The notes under the pieces: model-generated
Told to the model about the DNA's origin: nothing
Database searches by the model: none
What the model saw: only the letters and a program-made list of their open reading frames with translations
Shown: positions 47,178-57,210 of the stretch, in pieces
How positions within the stretch are numbered: position 1 is the first letter of the stretch
Layout of the letters: each line of letters starts with the position of its first letter
Made by a program: the position numbers and the translations under genes
NCBI RefSeq assembly: GCF_010994275.1
Contig: NZ_WMCD01000006.1
Location: 186,001-250,000 of the forward strand
Length of the DNA: 64,000 bases
DNA from: Cyclobacterium jeungdonense
GTDB taxonomy: Bacteria > Bacteroidota > Bacteroidia > Cytophagales > Cyclobacteriaceae
Direction of reading: 5' to 3'

Positions 47178-48035
47178 TTAATTCTGCTTCTCCCTGATGA
47201 CAATATTGTCAATTAAACGGATATTTTCAATGTAAGCAGCAATACAAATGGCGAATGGGACGTGCGGAATGGGGAAACTAATTAGAGAAAACCGGCTTAA
47301 TTCCACCAATTCCAGGTAATCTGGTTCAATCGATGCAGGTCTAAGCTTTCGTTCAATTATTTCATTTTTGAGGGATAACCAATCTTTTCCTTTCAATAGT
47401 TCCTCTTTGCAAAAAAGCAGGGTTTCGTAAAGGAGGGGAGCAGTTTTTCTTCCCTTCTCAGAAAGCCGAAGATTTCTGGAGGAAAGCGCCAGACCACTTT
47501 CATCTCTAACGGTAGCCACTGTAACAATAGAGGTAGGGAAAGAGAGATCCTTTACAAGCCTGCGAATCAGGGTTACTTGTTGAAGGTCTTTTTGACCGAA
47601 ATAAGCTTGATCGGGCTGCAGGATATGAAAGAGTTTGGACACTACGATGCCGACACCGTTAAAATGGCCGGGACGAAATCGACCTTCCAAAACTTGTTCT
47701 ATGGGCCCGAAATCAAATTCGGTAATGACCGCTTCCGGGTACATTTCCTTTTCATCCGGGATAAAAAGGAGGTCGACCCCCTCCTCAACGAGCATTTGCA
47801 TATCCTGGCTCAGGTTTCTTGGATAGTTTGCCAGATCCTCCGGGCTGTTGAATTGAATGGGATTAACAAATAAAGAGACGATGGTTACCTCCATCTCTTT
47901 CTTTGATCGGCGAATCAGTTCTAAATGTCCCGGATGAAGGGCTCCCATAGTCGGCACCAACCCTATAGACTTTCCCTGGCCTCTTAATCTCTTTATTTGC
48001 TGTCTGACAGCGAGTATGGTGTCAAATTTTTCCAA
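47178..48035 (-). CDS. panC: Pantothenate synthetase
   Basis: The protein has 285 aa. It joins pantoate and beta-alanine with ATP to make pantothenate. The nucleotidyl-transfer signature '[14 protein letters not shown]' has the HxGH pair His34/His37. '[20 protein letters not shown]' and '[12 protein letters not shown]' (the KMSKS-equivalent region) are present. First gene of the minus-strand operon that continues with panD. Promoter-like sequence lies just upstream. Confidence 0.97.
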   Translation of the reverse strand: MEKFDTILAVRQQIKRLRGQGKSIGLVPTMGALHPGHLELIRRSKKEMEVTIVSLFVNPIQFNSPEDLANYPRNLSQDMQMLVEEGVDLLFIPDEKEMYPEAVITEFDFGPIEQVLEGRFRPGHFNGVGIVVSKLFHILQPDQAYFGQKDLQQVTLIRRLVKDLSFPTSIVTVATVRDESGLALSSRNLRLSEKGRKTAPLLYETLLFCKEELLKGKDWLSLKNEIIERKLRPASIEPDYLELVELSRFSLISFPIPHVPFAICIAAYIENIRLIDNIVIREKQN

Positions 48036-48068
48036 GTGCTTCGTTGGGGTAGTTTAGGAAAATAGGTG

Positions 48069-48097
48069 CAAAAGTATATTATTCTGAATAAAAACAA
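48069..48097 (-). promoter_or_regulatory. Putative promoter of the panC operon
   Basis: On the minus strand, TTG at 48097-48095 and TACTTTTG at 48076-48069 fit the -33 / TAnnTTTG -7 pattern with an 18-nt gap, about 34 nt before the panC start. This is the best promoter match in the window. Confidence 0.6.
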
Positions 48098-48164
48098 TGG
48101 GATTTTCTGATTTTTTTTGTAAATTTGTAGTCCCGTTATATCCCTTTAACAAAACACACTAGAT

Positions 48165-48977
48165 ATGTCTAAACTTCGTATTCTTTACGTAGCAAGTGAA
48201 ATCAATCCTTTTCTTCAAACTTCAGAGGTAGCCAATTTTGTCAGGGCCTTGCCTCAGGCTATGCAGGAAAAAGGAATGGAAATTCGAATTTTGGTTCCCA
48301 GATTCGGATTAATCAACGAAAGAAAGAATAGGTTGCATGAAGTAGTAAGGCTTTCCGGAATCAATATCTCCGTGGGAGAAGAGGAAAAGCCGCTGATTAT
48401 AAAAGTGGCATCCATTCCCAACGCCAAGCTTCAGGTTTATTTCATCGATAACGAAGACTATTTTCAGAGGAAAAGCGTTTTCTTTGATAAGCAAAATAAG
48501 TTTTACGAAGATAATGACGAAAGAGCCATTTTCTTTTGCAAAGGGGTACTTGAAACCGTTAAAAAATTAGGTTGGGCGCCTGATGTCGTGCATTGTAATG
48601 ATTGGATGACCAGTTTGATTCCTTTGTACCTGAAAACGACCTACAAAAACGAGCCCCTTTTCAAGGAAACAAAATCCGTGTTTGCCATTTATAATAACGG
48701 ATTTAGTCATAAATTTGGGGACGATTTATTTGAAAAAATTAAAATGGTGGATATTGACGACAAGCTCCTCGCCCCTTTGAAGTCCAAAGATTATGAAGGA
48801 TTTCTGAAATTGGGTATGGAATATGCAGATGTTGTCGTTAAGGGTGAGGATATTTCCGAAAGCCTGACCGCCATGATACAGGAATCATCAAAAGACAAGC
48901 AGTTTGAAATTAACAGTGAAGAAAAAGACCAGCTTTTTGAAAGTTATTACAATATCTACACGGAGCTTGCTGGCTAA
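48165..48977 (+). CDS. Glycogen/starch-synthase N-domain protein
   Basis: The protein has 270 aa. It matches only the N-terminal Rossmann half of glycogen synthase (glycosyltransferase family 5): 'LRILYVASEINPFLQTSEVA' (the ADP-glucose-binding start, where the family has KTGGL), 'ILVPRFGLINERKNRLHE' and 'PDVVHCNDWMTSLIPLYLK'. The C-terminal catalytic half is absent and the Lys of the KTGGLxD motif is replaced in 'FLQTSEVA'. It therefore cannot be a normal glycogen synthase. Such short proteins occur next to DUF4270 genes in Bacteroidota; their function is unknown to me. Confidence 0.85.
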   Translation: MSKLRILYVASEINPFLQTSEVANFVRALPQAMQEKGMEIRILVPRFGLINERKNRLHEVVRLSGINISVGEEEKPLIIKVASIPNAKLQVYFIDNEDYFQRKSVFFDKQNKFYEDNDERAIFFCKGVLETVKKLGWAPDVVHCNDWMTSLIPLYLKTTYKNEPLFKETKSVFAIYNNGFSHKFGDDLFEKIKMVDIDDKLLAPLKSKDYEGFLKLGMEYADVVVKGEDISESLTAMIQESSKDKQFEINSEEKDQLFESYYNIYTELAG

Positions 48978-50319
48978 AGCCCATGTATTTTTAATTGCCT
49001 TACTCATTTTCACAAGTGCTTGCTCCGATCCATCCGAAATTGGATTGGTGCTGGAGCCGGGCTCTAATCAGATAGGGGTTTTCTATGAAGAAATACCCCT
49101 TTCTCCTTATTTGGTCCTTGCGGATTCATTTAACACCACGAGCCAGGGCAGGCTATTGGTAGGTGGTGACCAAAGTGAGTTCTTTGGGACGACGCAAGCC
49201 ATCGGATATAGCCGGCTTTCTTTCAATCCCAACGGCATCCCCCCCAGACCCGAAGCCTTGTTTGATTCCGCAGTCTTCACTATGAACGTGGTGGATTTGA
49301 TCGGAGAAGATTTTGATGAAGAAAAAGCTTTTCAGGTTCATCGGCTTACCGAACCTATCCTGGATACTGCGTATTACAATTTCAACCACCTTTCATTTGA
49401 GGAGGACAATACCATCGCCTCCGGATCCTTCCTGTTAGCACCCGATACGGTCAACCAATTGCGAATGGAAGTTTCTCCGGATCTGTCTGCCGAGCTTTTT
49501 GGAAAGCTCACTACTGATGATCCTGTGTTTGATGATATTTTCGCATTTCGGGATTATTTTCCTGGGATAGCGATTACGGGTGATCCCGAACAAAACGCAT
49601 CCTTGTCACTAGCTACCGGAAGTGGAACAGGCATGATTTTGTACTACCACTACGATGGAGATACCGTGTCCACAGCTTATCCAATCAATACTATCCAATC
49701 CCGACATTTCAACGGCATTTTGAGCGATCGGCAGGGTTCGGCCATTGGTTCTGTGGTAGAAAGAGGAGAGGCGTATGATGTACCTGGAGATCGGGTTGGT
49801 ACTAAGGCAGGTTTAGGACTCATGCTTAAATTGGATATGAGCCCTTTACATGGGTTTTTGGATACCCTTGAAAACATTACTTTCAACCAGATCATGCTGG
49901 AGGTAGGACCGGTTGAAGAATACCCCGAATTTAAAGCTCCTTACAATCCCCTGGTCATGTATTTTGCGACCGAGGATAATGAAATCTACCGAAGATTTGA
50001 TGGAGCTGAAGTAGCCATACAAGCCGAAGGACAGGGGCATACAGGCCTGGATCCAGAAGGAAATGTGGTCCCTACGACCAACAATCAAACCGGTTTGATA
50101 TATAATACCGAGGACAGGGTGTATGCCAATCAGATTACTTCTTACGTAAATGCGATATACCGCTCCGGATTGGTGCGAACAGATTTATTTTTGTATCCCA
50201 ATGTTCCCAGTACAGAAAGGGCCCCGGTTACCTCGGATGCATTCAAACGCTCGCTTCGGGAATTTAAGCTGGCCAAAGACAATATTAAGTTAAAAGTTTA
50301 TTATACCAGGGTCAGGTAA
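48937..50319 (+). CDS. DUF4270-type lipoprotein
   Basis: The lipobox 'IFTSAC' marks it as a lipoprotein. The protein resembles the DUF4270 family by its opening 'SDPSEIGLVLEPGSNQIGVF', 'YLVLADSFNTTSQGRLLVGG' and the beta-rich body ending 'KDNIKLKVYYTRVR'. Start: no ATG; in-frame TTG codons at 48904, 48937 and 48967 are possible. TTG 48937 gives a compact signal 'MKVITISTRSLLAKAHVF' and overlaps the upstream gene by 41 nt; 48904 would overlap by 74 nt. About 460 aa. Function unknown; T9SS- or surface-related roles have been suggested only by context. Overlap implies translational coupling. Confidence 0.82.
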   Translation: MKVITISTRSLLAKAHVFLIALLIFTSACSDPSEIGLVLEPGSNQIGVFYEEIPLSPYLVLADSFNTTSQGRLLVGGDQSEFFGTTQAIGYSRLSFNPNGIPPRPEALFDSAVFTMNVVDLIGEDFDEEKAFQVHRLTEPILDTAYYNFNHLSFEEDNTIASGSFLLAPDTVNQLRMEVSPDLSAELFGKLTTDDPVFDDIFAFRDYFPGIAITGDPEQNASLSLATGSGTGMILYYHYDGDTVSTAYPINTIQSRHFNGILSDRQGSAIGSVVERGEAYDVPGDRVGTKAGLGLMLKLDMSPLHGFLDTLENITFNQIMLEVGPVEEYPEFKAPYNPLVMYFATEDNEIYRRFDGAEVAIQAEGQGHTGLDPEGNVVPTTNNQTGLIYNTEDRVYANQITSYVNAIYRSGLVRTDLFLYPNVPSTERAPVTSDAFKRSLREFKLAKDNIKLKVYYTRVR

Positions 50320-50333
50320 CTTTTTTTTAAAAC

Positions 50334-51170
50334 TCACGGGGTTTTAGTAAATAGCATAGCGGCCCAATGGTTGTTTATTTTTTGACCTACAGGTTTCAGG
50401 TTGTGAAGGTCCGCCTCCAGGCGTATATCTTCGCAATCCCCTTCATAAAAGCCGCTTAGTAAGAGCTGGCCCCCGGGGGCTAGTTTCTGGCTGTAGGTTT
50501 TAATCTCCTCCAACAGTACGTTTTTATTAATGTTGGCCAATATCAAATCATATTGTCCGGGGGCTTCCACCGTGGAAATGGTGCCTTTTTGCATGCGCAA
50601 TTCGGACATGCCGTTTATTTCAAAATTTTCATTACCATTTTCCACGCTCCATTCGTCTATATCGAAGGCAATAACCTTTTCGGCTCCCAGCTTTTTAGCC
50701 ATAATAGCCAAAATACCGGTTCCTGAGCCGGCGTCCATGACTTTTTTCGACTGAAGGTCCAGGGTAAGCATCCACTCCAGCATGAGAAAGGTAGTGGCAT
50801 GGTGGCCGGTACCAAAAGACATCTTTGGATTAATGATGATTTCGTGGATGAATTCGTCTTTCCTACTCGGATGAAAAGTGGCTCTGACATATACCTTCTT
50901 AGCCAGGGAGATAGGATCGTAATTTTTTTCCCATTCTTCGTTCCAATTCATCTTGGGTAACCGCCTTTCTCTTACGGTAATTTGGGCTGGCTTTTTGTAA
51001 CGCCTAAGGAATTTTTTCCAGAGGGAGCTATCGAGCGCTTCCGACAAAATACAGGCATCAAAACCGGTTTCTGTTTCCAGAAAGGCATCAAAACCAATAT
51101 CCGCCATTTCGGCTATCAGTATGTCTTTGTATTCCGATTTACAAGAGATGTTAATGTCCAGGTATTCCAC
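50334..51170 (-). CDS. prmA: Ribosomal protein L11 methyltransferase
   Basis: The protein has 278 aa. The N-terminal recognition domain is followed by 'NPKMSFGTGHHATTFLML' and the SAM-binding glycine loop 'VMDAGSGTGILAIMAKKLGA' (about 147-166). The catalytic-region 'DLILANINKNVL' (NxxNxxx, near 208) is conserved. It methylates L11 lysines and is cytoplasmic. It converges with the DUF4270 gene (14 nt between stops) and lies upstream of no partner; tpiA follows on the same strand further right. Confidence 0.95.
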   Translation of the reverse strand: MEYLDINISCKSEYKDILIAEMADIGFDAFLETETGFDACILSEALDSSLWKKFLRRYKKPAQITVRERRLPKMNWNEEWEKNYDPISLAKKVYVRATFHPSRKDEFIHEIIINPKMSFGTGHHATTFLMLEWMLTLDLQSKKVMDAGSGTGILAIMAKKLGAEKVIAFDIDEWSVENGNENFEINGMSELRMQKGTISTVEAPGQYDLILANINKNVLLEEIKTYSQKLAPGGQLLLSGFYEGDCEDIRLEADLHNLKPVGQKINNHWAAMLFTKTP

Positions 51171-51206
51171 TGCTGAAAGGATTAAATAAATGCCAGTTTA
51201 ATAGAA

Positions 51207-51228
51207 CCCGGACACGATTATGCCCGGG
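51207..51228 (-). terminator. Weak hairpin downstream of tpiA
   Basis: A CCCGG / CCGGG 5-bp stem with a long 12-nt loop about 20 nt after the tpiA stop. The T run is poor, so it is only a possible terminator. Confidence 0.35.
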
Positions 51229-51247
51229 CCTTAACGTGTGCTGTATT

Positions 51248-52009
51248 TTAAAATGATTGAATAATCGCTACAAAGTCTCTGGATTTCAGAGAAGCTCCTC
51301 CTATCAATCCCCCGTCAACATCAGTCTTAGAGAAAATTTCTTTGGCATTGTCGGGCTTGCAGCTACCTCCATAGAGAATGGAAATTTCATTGGCAGCAGC
51401 GTCACCGTATTTTCCAGCTAGGTGTTTCCGGATAGCGGCATGCATATCCTGTGCTTGATCTGAAGAAGCCGTTTTGCCAGTGCCGATGGCCCAGATGGGT
51501 TCATATGCAATGACGATCTTTTTTAATTCCTCTTCAGAAAAATTAAAAAGACTGGCTGTAAGTTGCTCTTTTACATAGGCTTCATGAGTTCCTGCTTCTC
51601 TGATTTCCAAAGGTTCACCACAACAGAATATCGGTTGTAGTCCATTATCCAGTGCCTGGCGGGTTTTTGCAGTCAACAACTCATTGGTTTCGTTGAAATA
51701 CTGCCTTCTCTCGCTGTGGCCTATGATGACATAGCTTGCGCCAAAAGAGGCCAACATGCTCGCAGATATCTCACCTGTGTAGGCTCCGGATGCCTGATCC
51801 GAACAGTTCTGTCCTCCTAAATGGAGACGATCTACACCTGCTATCAATTTATTTACGGCATGGAGGTGGACATACGGCGGATTTAATACTACGGTTACAT
51901 CGGCTGTTGGTTCATCTTTTATCATATTCACAATCTCCGAAGTTAGTTTTTGCCCTTCTTCCTGGAGACAATTCATTTTCCAATTTCCTGCTACAATTTT
52001 TTTTCGCAT
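51248..52009 (-). CDS. tpiA: Triosephosphate isomerase
   Basis: The protein has 253 aa, a complete TIM barrel. The active-site residues are Lys11 ('AGNWKMN'), His98 ('VIIGHSERRQ') and Glu170 ('VIAYEPIWAIGTG'), and the phosphate loop 'LYGGSCKPDNAKE' with 'GLIGGASLK' is intact. It interconverts dihydroxyacetone phosphate and glyceraldehyde-3-phosphate in glycolysis. It is divergent from recX. Confidence 0.98.
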   Translation of the reverse strand: MRKKIVAGNWKMNCLQEEGQKLTSEIVNMIKDEPTADVTVVLNPPYVHLHAVNKLIAGVDRLHLGGQNCSDQASGAYTGEISASMLASFGASYVIIGHSERRQYFNETNELLTAKTRQALDNGLQPIFCCGEPLEIREAGTHEAYVKEQLTASLFNFSEEELKKIVIAYEPIWAIGTGKTASSDQAQDMHAAIRKHLAGKYGDAAANEISILYGGSCKPDNAKEIFSKTDVDGGLIGGASLKSRDFVAIIQSF

Positions 52010-52082
52010 GATATGTTAGTTAAGATTTATATATTTGGTCAGGATTATCCCGTTGGTAAACCAAAAGCTAAAAATACGCAAA

Positions 52083-52589
52083 ATGTCAATTCCAGAAAAA
52101 GGAAATGCAGTTTCCAGCTCAAAAAAGAAGGTAGGTTTCTCTCAGGGCCTAAAAAAAATCTCTTCCTATTGTGCCTATCAGGAACGATGCCTTATGGAGG
52201 TTCAGAATAAGCTTGAGGAATGGGGGTTGACCTCTTCAGATACGGATAAAATCATTGGTAAGCTCCTGGAAAATGATTTTCTTAATGAAGGTCGCTTCGT
52301 GGAAAGTTATGTACGAGGAAAATTCGGTCTCAAAAAATGGGGCAAGGTACGTATCCGACAGGAATTAAAAATGCGGGAAATATCCGATGATTTGATAAGG
52401 GATGCGCTGGAAGCCATTGATGAAAGGGAATACCAAGAAACCTTGAAGTTTCTGGCTGATAGAAAATGGAAGTTGACCAGAGAACCGGATCTGTACAAAA
52501 AGAAAGCAAAAGTTACCCGTTTTTTAGCTTTCAGGGGCTTTGAACCCGACCTAATCCGAAATACGGTGGATGAGCTGGCTAGTACTTAG
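52083..52589 (+). CDS. recX: Regulatory protein RecX
   Basis: The protein has 168 aa from ATG 52083; an upstream TTG at 52035 would add 16 residues and overlap the tpiA promoter region. Three tandem helical repeats of the RecX type are visible: 'CAYQERCLMEVQNKLEEWGL', 'FLNEGRFVESYVRGKFGLKK' with 'GKVRIRQELKMREIS', and 'KKAKVTRFLAFRGFEPDLIR'. RecX modulates RecA filaments. Its 3' end overlaps the convergent AlbA_2 gene by 11 nt. Confidence 0.9.
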   Translation: MSIPEKGNAVSSSKKKVGFSQGLKKISSYCAYQERCLMEVQNKLEEWGLTSSDTDKIIGKLLENDFLNEGRFVESYVRGKFGLKKWGKVRIRQELKMREISDDLIRDALEAIDEREYQETLKFLADRKWKLTREPDLYKKKAKVTRFLAFRGFEPDLIRNTVDELAST

Positions 52590-53214
52590 GCACATATAGA
52601 TCCTCCAATTCCCGTGGGATCACCTCGATTACGTTTGCCAATACCAGCTTTACCAGGGTCCTGGAGGCAATATAGACCGGAATTTTGGCTAATGCCATGT
52701 ATTCTTTTAATGTGATGTGGGGACGTGAGACCAGGGCTTTCATCAGTAGCTCCTCCTTTTTTCCATATTTGAAGACGATGTCGTCCAGTCGCTGTTTGCG
52801 TTTCATGATTTCCCACATTTCCCTGCTTGCCTGGATGCTTTTGTCCGCTACCCGCACAAAGGCCTTTTTTCGTTGGTTCTCTAGAATATAATGCGGGGCA
52901 GATTTACTTTTTCTGATTTCATATACAGCTACTCCTTTTTTGGAGCTTAGGTCAATCACGTGTTTTTTCAGGTGTATGGCAGGCAAAATCAATTCCTGGA
53001 TGGCTTTGTCCATGGCATAGACTTCCTCCTCAATGTATCGTTGCCCGCTGACAGTGCCGTCATCGTCCACACCGATTAACAAGTGACCACCCTCTGTATT
53101 GGCCATGGCCACAATTTCCTTGACGATTTTTTCCGGATGGGCTGCTTTCTTTTTGAATTCCACGCGCAGGCCTTCCCCTTTCTGTGCTATTTTTCCAATT
53201 TCCTGAAGCGTCAT
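52579..53214 (-). CDS. AlbA_2 (Schlafen-like) ATP-binding domain protein
   Basis: The protein has 211 aa. The N-terminal part 'LRVEFKKKAAHPEKIVKEIV' and 'MANTEGGHLLIGVDDDGTVSG' is the AlbA_2/AAA_4 signature; the C-terminal 80 residues look like a winged-helix ('HITLKEYMALAKIPVYIASR'). Such proteins are thought to bind nucleic acid and nucleotides, often as regulators. It is the downstream partner of the small outer-membrane protein gene, 5 nt away on the same strand. The function is not known. Confidence 0.85.
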   Translation of the reverse strand: MTLQEIGKIAQKGEGLRVEFKKKAAHPEKIVKEIVAMANTEGGHLLIGVDDDGTVSGQRYIEEEVYAMDKAIQELILPAIHLKKHVIDLSSKKGVAVYEIRKSKSAPHYILENQRKKAFVRVADKSIQASREMWEIMKRKQRLDDIVFKYGKKEELLMKALVSRPHITLKEYMALAKIPVYIASRTLVKLVLANVIEVIPRELEDLYVPKY

Positions 53215-53219
53215 CCCCG

Positions 53220-53660
53220 TTAATTTATCAATACTGCAATGGCCACCCTTGCCCCTAAGGCTTTTTCCTGAACATAATAATCCACCATACTTTCCAGCCT
53301 CATCCGGTAGGTAAAGTTGTAGGTGTACCCTAACCCGACACCGATATCGGCCTTGTTGCCGATTAAGGCCCTGGCTCTGATAAATACCGGTTCCAAGGGA
53401 TACCAGCGAATTCCGCCGGTGACTTGATTGGGACGGGTCAAATTGTATTCGTAACCTCCTGAAAAGGACAGGTGATGCAGGTAAAAATAATTGACCTCAG
53501 CTCCAAATTGAGCCCGTTCCATCACCTGATTCAGGTCGGATCGGACCAAATCCAAACCCGCACTGATCAAAAAACTACCGCCTGCCTGCTGAGCTTGCAC
53601 CCTGTTTATTCCAAAGGATAAAGCCAGTAGCGAAAAAATAATTAATCCTGTCTTTTTCAT
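53220..53660 (-). CDS. Small outer-membrane beta-barrel protein
   Basis: The protein has 146 aa from ATG 53660; the frame extends upstream into uvrB, but the signal peptide '[20 protein letters not shown]' begins here. The ATG overlaps the uvrB stop (ATGA), which settles the start. The mature part is beta-strand rich ('[20 protein letters not shown]', '[20 protein letters not shown]'), as in small outer-membrane proteins. No specific family recognised. It is translationally coupled to uvrB, an odd pairing. Confidence 0.82.
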   Translation of the reverse strand: MKKTGLIIFSLLALSFGINRVQAQQAGGSFLISAGLDLVRSDLNQVMERAQFGAEVNYFYLHHLSFSGGYEYNLTRPNQVTGGIRWYPLEPVFIRARALIGNKADIGVGLGYTYNFTYRMRLESMVDYYVQEKALGARVAIAVLIN

Positions 53661-55696
53661 GAGGAACCTCCATTCAGGGTTTCCAGGCGCTTTTGCAGCC
53701 CTATCCACTCGTCCCTAAGTCGGGCCGCCTCCATAAAATTAAGTTCCTTTGCTGCAGCTTCCATTCGTTTTTGCGTTTGTTTGGTGAGTTTTTCCAGTTT
53801 CTCCCGGCTTAAATACTGAATTACCGGATCTGCTGCCACATCGACTTCTTCGGGATTGTTTTCTACATAGATCTTTGCATTCCTTTTGCTATCGGCCACC
53901 TTCGTCTGCCCCATAATTCTATCTCTGGATTTTATGACAGTTGTTGGCGTAATGCCGTGTTCCTCGTTGTATGTTTTCTGTTTGACCCTTCTCCGGTTGG
54001 TTTCATCGATAGCCGATTGCATGCTGTCCGTGACCTTATCTGCATACATAATGACCCTGCCTTCGGAATTTCTGGCGGCACGGCCTATGGTTTGCACCAG
54101 GCTTCTTTCATTTCGAAGAAAACCTTCTTTGTCGGCGTCCAGAATGGCAACCAGGGCCACTTCCGGGAGATCCAGCCCTTCCCGTAGCAGGTTTACTCCT
54201 ACCAAAACATCAAATATTCCGAGCCTTAGCTCGCGCAATATTTCTACCCGGTCCAGGGGTTTTACCTCCGAATGGATATAACGGGATTTCACGCCTATTT
54301 TGGCCAGGTACTTATCCAGCTCTTCTGCCATCCGTTTGGTAAGTGTGGTTACCAAGATCCGAAAACCTTTTTTGATGGTTTGGTCGATTTCTTCCAACAG
54401 GTCATCGATTTGATTACCGCTGGGACGGACCTCTATTTCCGGATCCAAAAGACCGGTAGGGCGGATGATTTGCTCTACTACCACTCCCTCGGATTTGGTT
54501 AATTCATAATCTGCGGGAGTTGCGCTGACATAGATAGTCTGATTGGTCAGGGATTCAAATTCATCAAATTTCAAGGGACGGTTATCCAATGCGGAAGGCA
54601 ATCTAAATCCATATTCCACCAGGTTTACCTTCCTGGACCGATCACCACCCCACATGGCTCTTACCTGAGGGAGTGTTACGTGACTCTCATCGATTACCAT
54701 CAGGAAGTCGTCCGGGAAATAATCCAGTAAACAGAAAGGCCGGGTTCCAGGTAGCCTGCGGTCAAAATAGCGGGAGTAATTTTCTACACCGGAACAATAC
54801 CCCAGTTCCCGAATCATCTCCAGATCAAATTCAGTCCTTTCTTTTAATCGCTTCGCCTCCATCAATTTACGGTTTTCCTCAAAAAAACTTATCTGAGATA
54901 CCAGATCATCTTGAATTTCATGAATGGCGGTATCGATGACATCCCTGCCGGTGACAAATAAGTTGGCGGGAAAGATCGTGATGAGACGCTCATCTGAGAT
55001 TTTTTTCCCACTTTCCGGGTCCACCTGTTGGATGGCTTCTATTTCATCCCCCCAAAAGAAAATGCGGTAAGCAAAGTCTCCATAGGCTACAAATATATCT
55101 ACGGTGTCTCCCTTTACCCGAAATGTTCCCCGGGTAAATTCACCCGTAGTCCTACTGTACAAAATTTCCACCAATTTGAAAAGAAACTGATTTCTGGGAA
55201 TCCGGTCCCCTTCCTGAATTTTAATCACATTTTTCCCAAACTCTTCCGGATTACCGATACCGTAAATGCATGAAACGGAAGCCACTACGATGACATCTCT
55301 TCTTCCAGAAAGCAGGGAAGAAGTGGCAGAAAGCCTTAATTTCTCAATTTCTTCGTTTATCGACAAATCCTTTTCTATGTACGTACCACTCGTGGGAATA
55401 AAGGCTTCCGGTTGGTAATAGTCATAGTAGCTGATAAAATACTCCACGGCATTGTCAGGAAAAAATTGTTTGAATTCGCCGTAAAGCTGAGCCGCCAGGG
55501 TTTTGTTATGGCTCAATACCAAGGTGGGTTTTTGGACTTCCTGGATTACATTGGCAATGGTAAAGGTTTTACCCGAACCGGTTACGCCTAAAAGTACCTG
55601 GGCAGGTTCTCCAGAATTCACCCCGCTAACCAGGTTTTTGATGGCATTGGGCTGGTCGCCGGTGGGTACGTAATCCGAAATGATATTAAAATCCAT
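53657..55696 (-). CDS. uvrB: UvrABC system protein B
   Basis: The protein has 679 aa. The Walker A motif 'GVTGSGKT' is at 37-44, and the damage-verification beta-hairpin '[20 protein letters not shown]' near 90-110. Helicase motifs include '[17 protein letters not shown]', '[18 protein letters not shown]' and '[19 protein letters not shown]'. The C-terminal UVR domain '[20 protein letters not shown]' region is complete. It verifies DNA damage in nucleotide excision repair. It is upstream of, and coupled to, a small outer-membrane protein gene. Confidence 0.98.
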   Translation of the reverse strand: MDFNIISDYVPTGDQPNAIKNLVSGVNSGEPAQVLLGVTGSGKTFTIANVIQEVQKPTLVLSHNKTLAAQLYGEFKQFFPDNAVEYFISYYDYYQPEAFIPTSGTYIEKDLSINEEIEKLRLSATSSLLSGRRDVIVVASVSCIYGIGNPEEFGKNVIKIQEGDRIPRNQFLFKLVEILYSRTTGEFTRGTFRVKGDTVDIFVAYGDFAYRIFFWGDEIEAIQQVDPESGKKISDERLITIFPANLFVTGRDVIDTAIHEIQDDLVSQISFFEENRKLMEAKRLKERTEFDLEMIRELGYCSGVENYSRYFDRRLPGTRPFCLLDYFPDDFLMVIDESHVTLPQVRAMWGGDRSRKVNLVEYGFRLPSALDNRPLKFDEFESLTNQTIYVSATPADYELTKSEGVVVEQIIRPTGLLDPEIEVRPSGNQIDDLLEEIDQTIKKGFRILVTTLTKRMAEELDKYLAKIGVKSRYIHSEVKPLDRVEILRELRLGIFDVLVGVNLLREGLDLPEVALVAILDADKEGFLRNERSLVQTIGRAARNSEGRVIMYADKVTDSMQSAIDETNRRRVKQKTYNEEHGITPTTVIKSRDRIMGQTKVADSKRNAKIYVENNPEEVDVAADPVIQYLSREKLEKLTKQTQKRMEAAAKELNFMEAARLRDEWIGLQKRLETLNGGSS

Positions 55697-55751
55697 ATAA
55701 TTTTAATTTATTTAATTACAACGTCGGATAGGTAGTGAATAGTTTTCGGGA

Positions 55752-56972
55752 TTACTTCCTTTTATCCAAACCGATGAAAGCCTTTAGGTTATAATAAAGA
55801 AAATTGGTTCTCAGCAAAATTATCAGCATTAGGGGGAGAATGCTGGGATGAAAAGACTGAAATCCCAATATCCAGATTACCAGTGCCAGGTCGGTGAGGA
55901 TCATCGATGCTAATAGCAATTTTTTTACCAAAGGATGGACCGGTTTGGCAAAAAGGTACCAAGCCAGAATCAGGTGTAGGGGAAAAGCCCAAAGCAGGTT
56001 CCAATTGTACTTCGTCTGGGAATGCTCAGTAAAAAACCAAAGAAAAACCACTAATAGACCCAGCAAACCCAAAATCGTAAAGATTCCAATATCCAGGCCG
56101 TAATAAAGCCTTTTGTTCCGAAACCCGAAAAAAGTAAGCAGACCCACCAGGATGGCCAAGGCCCAAAAAACCAGGTACGGATTGGAAAAATTCCAGTTTT
56201 GCCCTTCTGTAGCAGGGAAGTCGTAGATGGTATGGTTTTCAGCGACTAGTGCTCTTTCCGGACCGTCCCCGATAATGGTAGCCCGTTGAAAAGCGGCTTC
56301 CAGGTAGTCGGGTAAAAAGAGCTTTTCATTTTCATTAGCAGTACGGTCGATTACCGCACCCAAGGCCAGGTCTATTCCAAGATCCGACCAGGGCAGTGGG
56401 TAGACGTATTCGTCAATCAAATTCCGGAAGGATTTTGAAGGAGCATCGGTGGGATGATTCCATTTTAGGGAGGATCCTAGCACGGTTTCCAGCATTTCCC
56501 GGATTCTGGTGGAACAATTATCAAAGAAAAAGTCGTACCGGTAATTCCGGTTCTCCGGTCGGTAATTGTTTTGCAGAAAGGCTACCAAATCCCTGGCTTG
56601 TTGCTCCGAAAGTGCCAGCTCCTGTTCACGTACATTTCGCTTGAAATAATTGTACTCGTAGAGAAAGTTTTCGGTAGTAGTCAGTGACAACTGATAATCC
56701 AGCGTTCTACGGATAAATTTGATGTAAAAAAAGGGAGTATTGAAATCGAAGGTCCCATAATTAAACACAAGATCCCTACCGGAATCCAGTTCCCTGACCC
56801 GAACGGCGCTGTGTCCAAAAGTAGAATACAGTTCCTCTCCGGGATCGCAGGTTAGGAGGCTGATTGTATAACGCTGTGCTTCCGAATCAGGAATGGAGCT
56901 AAGGCCAACAAACAAGGTCAAGCTTACCAACAAAAAGAGCCTGGCAAATGAAAGGTGAAAGGGATGTTCCAT
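55752..56972 (-). CDS. DUF4105 / Lnb-type integral membrane protein
   Basis: The protein has 406 aa from ATG 56972; the longer frame from 57017 adds 15 residues before the signal-like 'MEHPFHLSFARLFLLVSL'. The periplasmic domain has the DUF4105 pattern 'SLLTCDPGEELYSTFGHSAV' and 'YRYDFFFDNCSTRIREML', with conserved His and Cys of a papain-like (NlpC/P60-type) thiol enzyme. Five or so membrane helices follow (about 250-400). In Bacteroidota, this family includes the lipoprotein N-acyltransferase Lnb, as I recall; the assignment to that activity here is inference. Confidence 0.78.
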   Translation of the reverse strand: MEHPFHLSFARLFLLVSLTLFVGLSSIPDSEAQRYTISLLTCDPGEELYSTFGHSAVRVRELDSGRDLVFNYGTFDFNTPFFYIKFIRRTLDYQLSLTTTENFLYEYNYFKRNVREQELALSEQQARDLVAFLQNNYRPENRNYRYDFFFDNCSTRIREMLETVLGSSLKWNHPTDAPSKSFRNLIDEYVYPLPWSDLGIDLALGAVIDRTANENEKLFLPDYLEAAFQRATIIGDGPERALVAENHTIYDFPATEGQNWNFSNPYLVFWALAILVGLLTFFGFRNKRLYYGLDIGIFTILGLLGLLVVFLWFFTEHSQTKYNWNLLWAFPLHLILAWYLFAKPVHPLVKKLLLASMILTDLALVIWILGFQSFHPSILPLMLIILLRTNFLYYNLKAFIGLDKRK

Positions 56973-57210
56973 GGAAAGGGAAAATGATTGGGAATTAGGG
57001 CTAATTGGACGGAACAAATTTACGGGATTAATTCAGTTTTCGGATAATTATCCATTCAAATCCTGGGCAGAAGCATTCCTACTAAAAGTCAGATTTATCT
57101 AAGTAAAAATGGATTTTCTATAAAAAAATATGCATTACACGCTTTGGTTTTTACGGATATTTCCTTATTTTTAGTACCAATTCATTTTTATTCAGGATAT
57201 TTTTTATAAA

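Noticed and set aside
50320..50333. T run after the DUF4270 gene as a terminator
   Set aside because: No stem precedes it; the convergent prmA stop follows directly.
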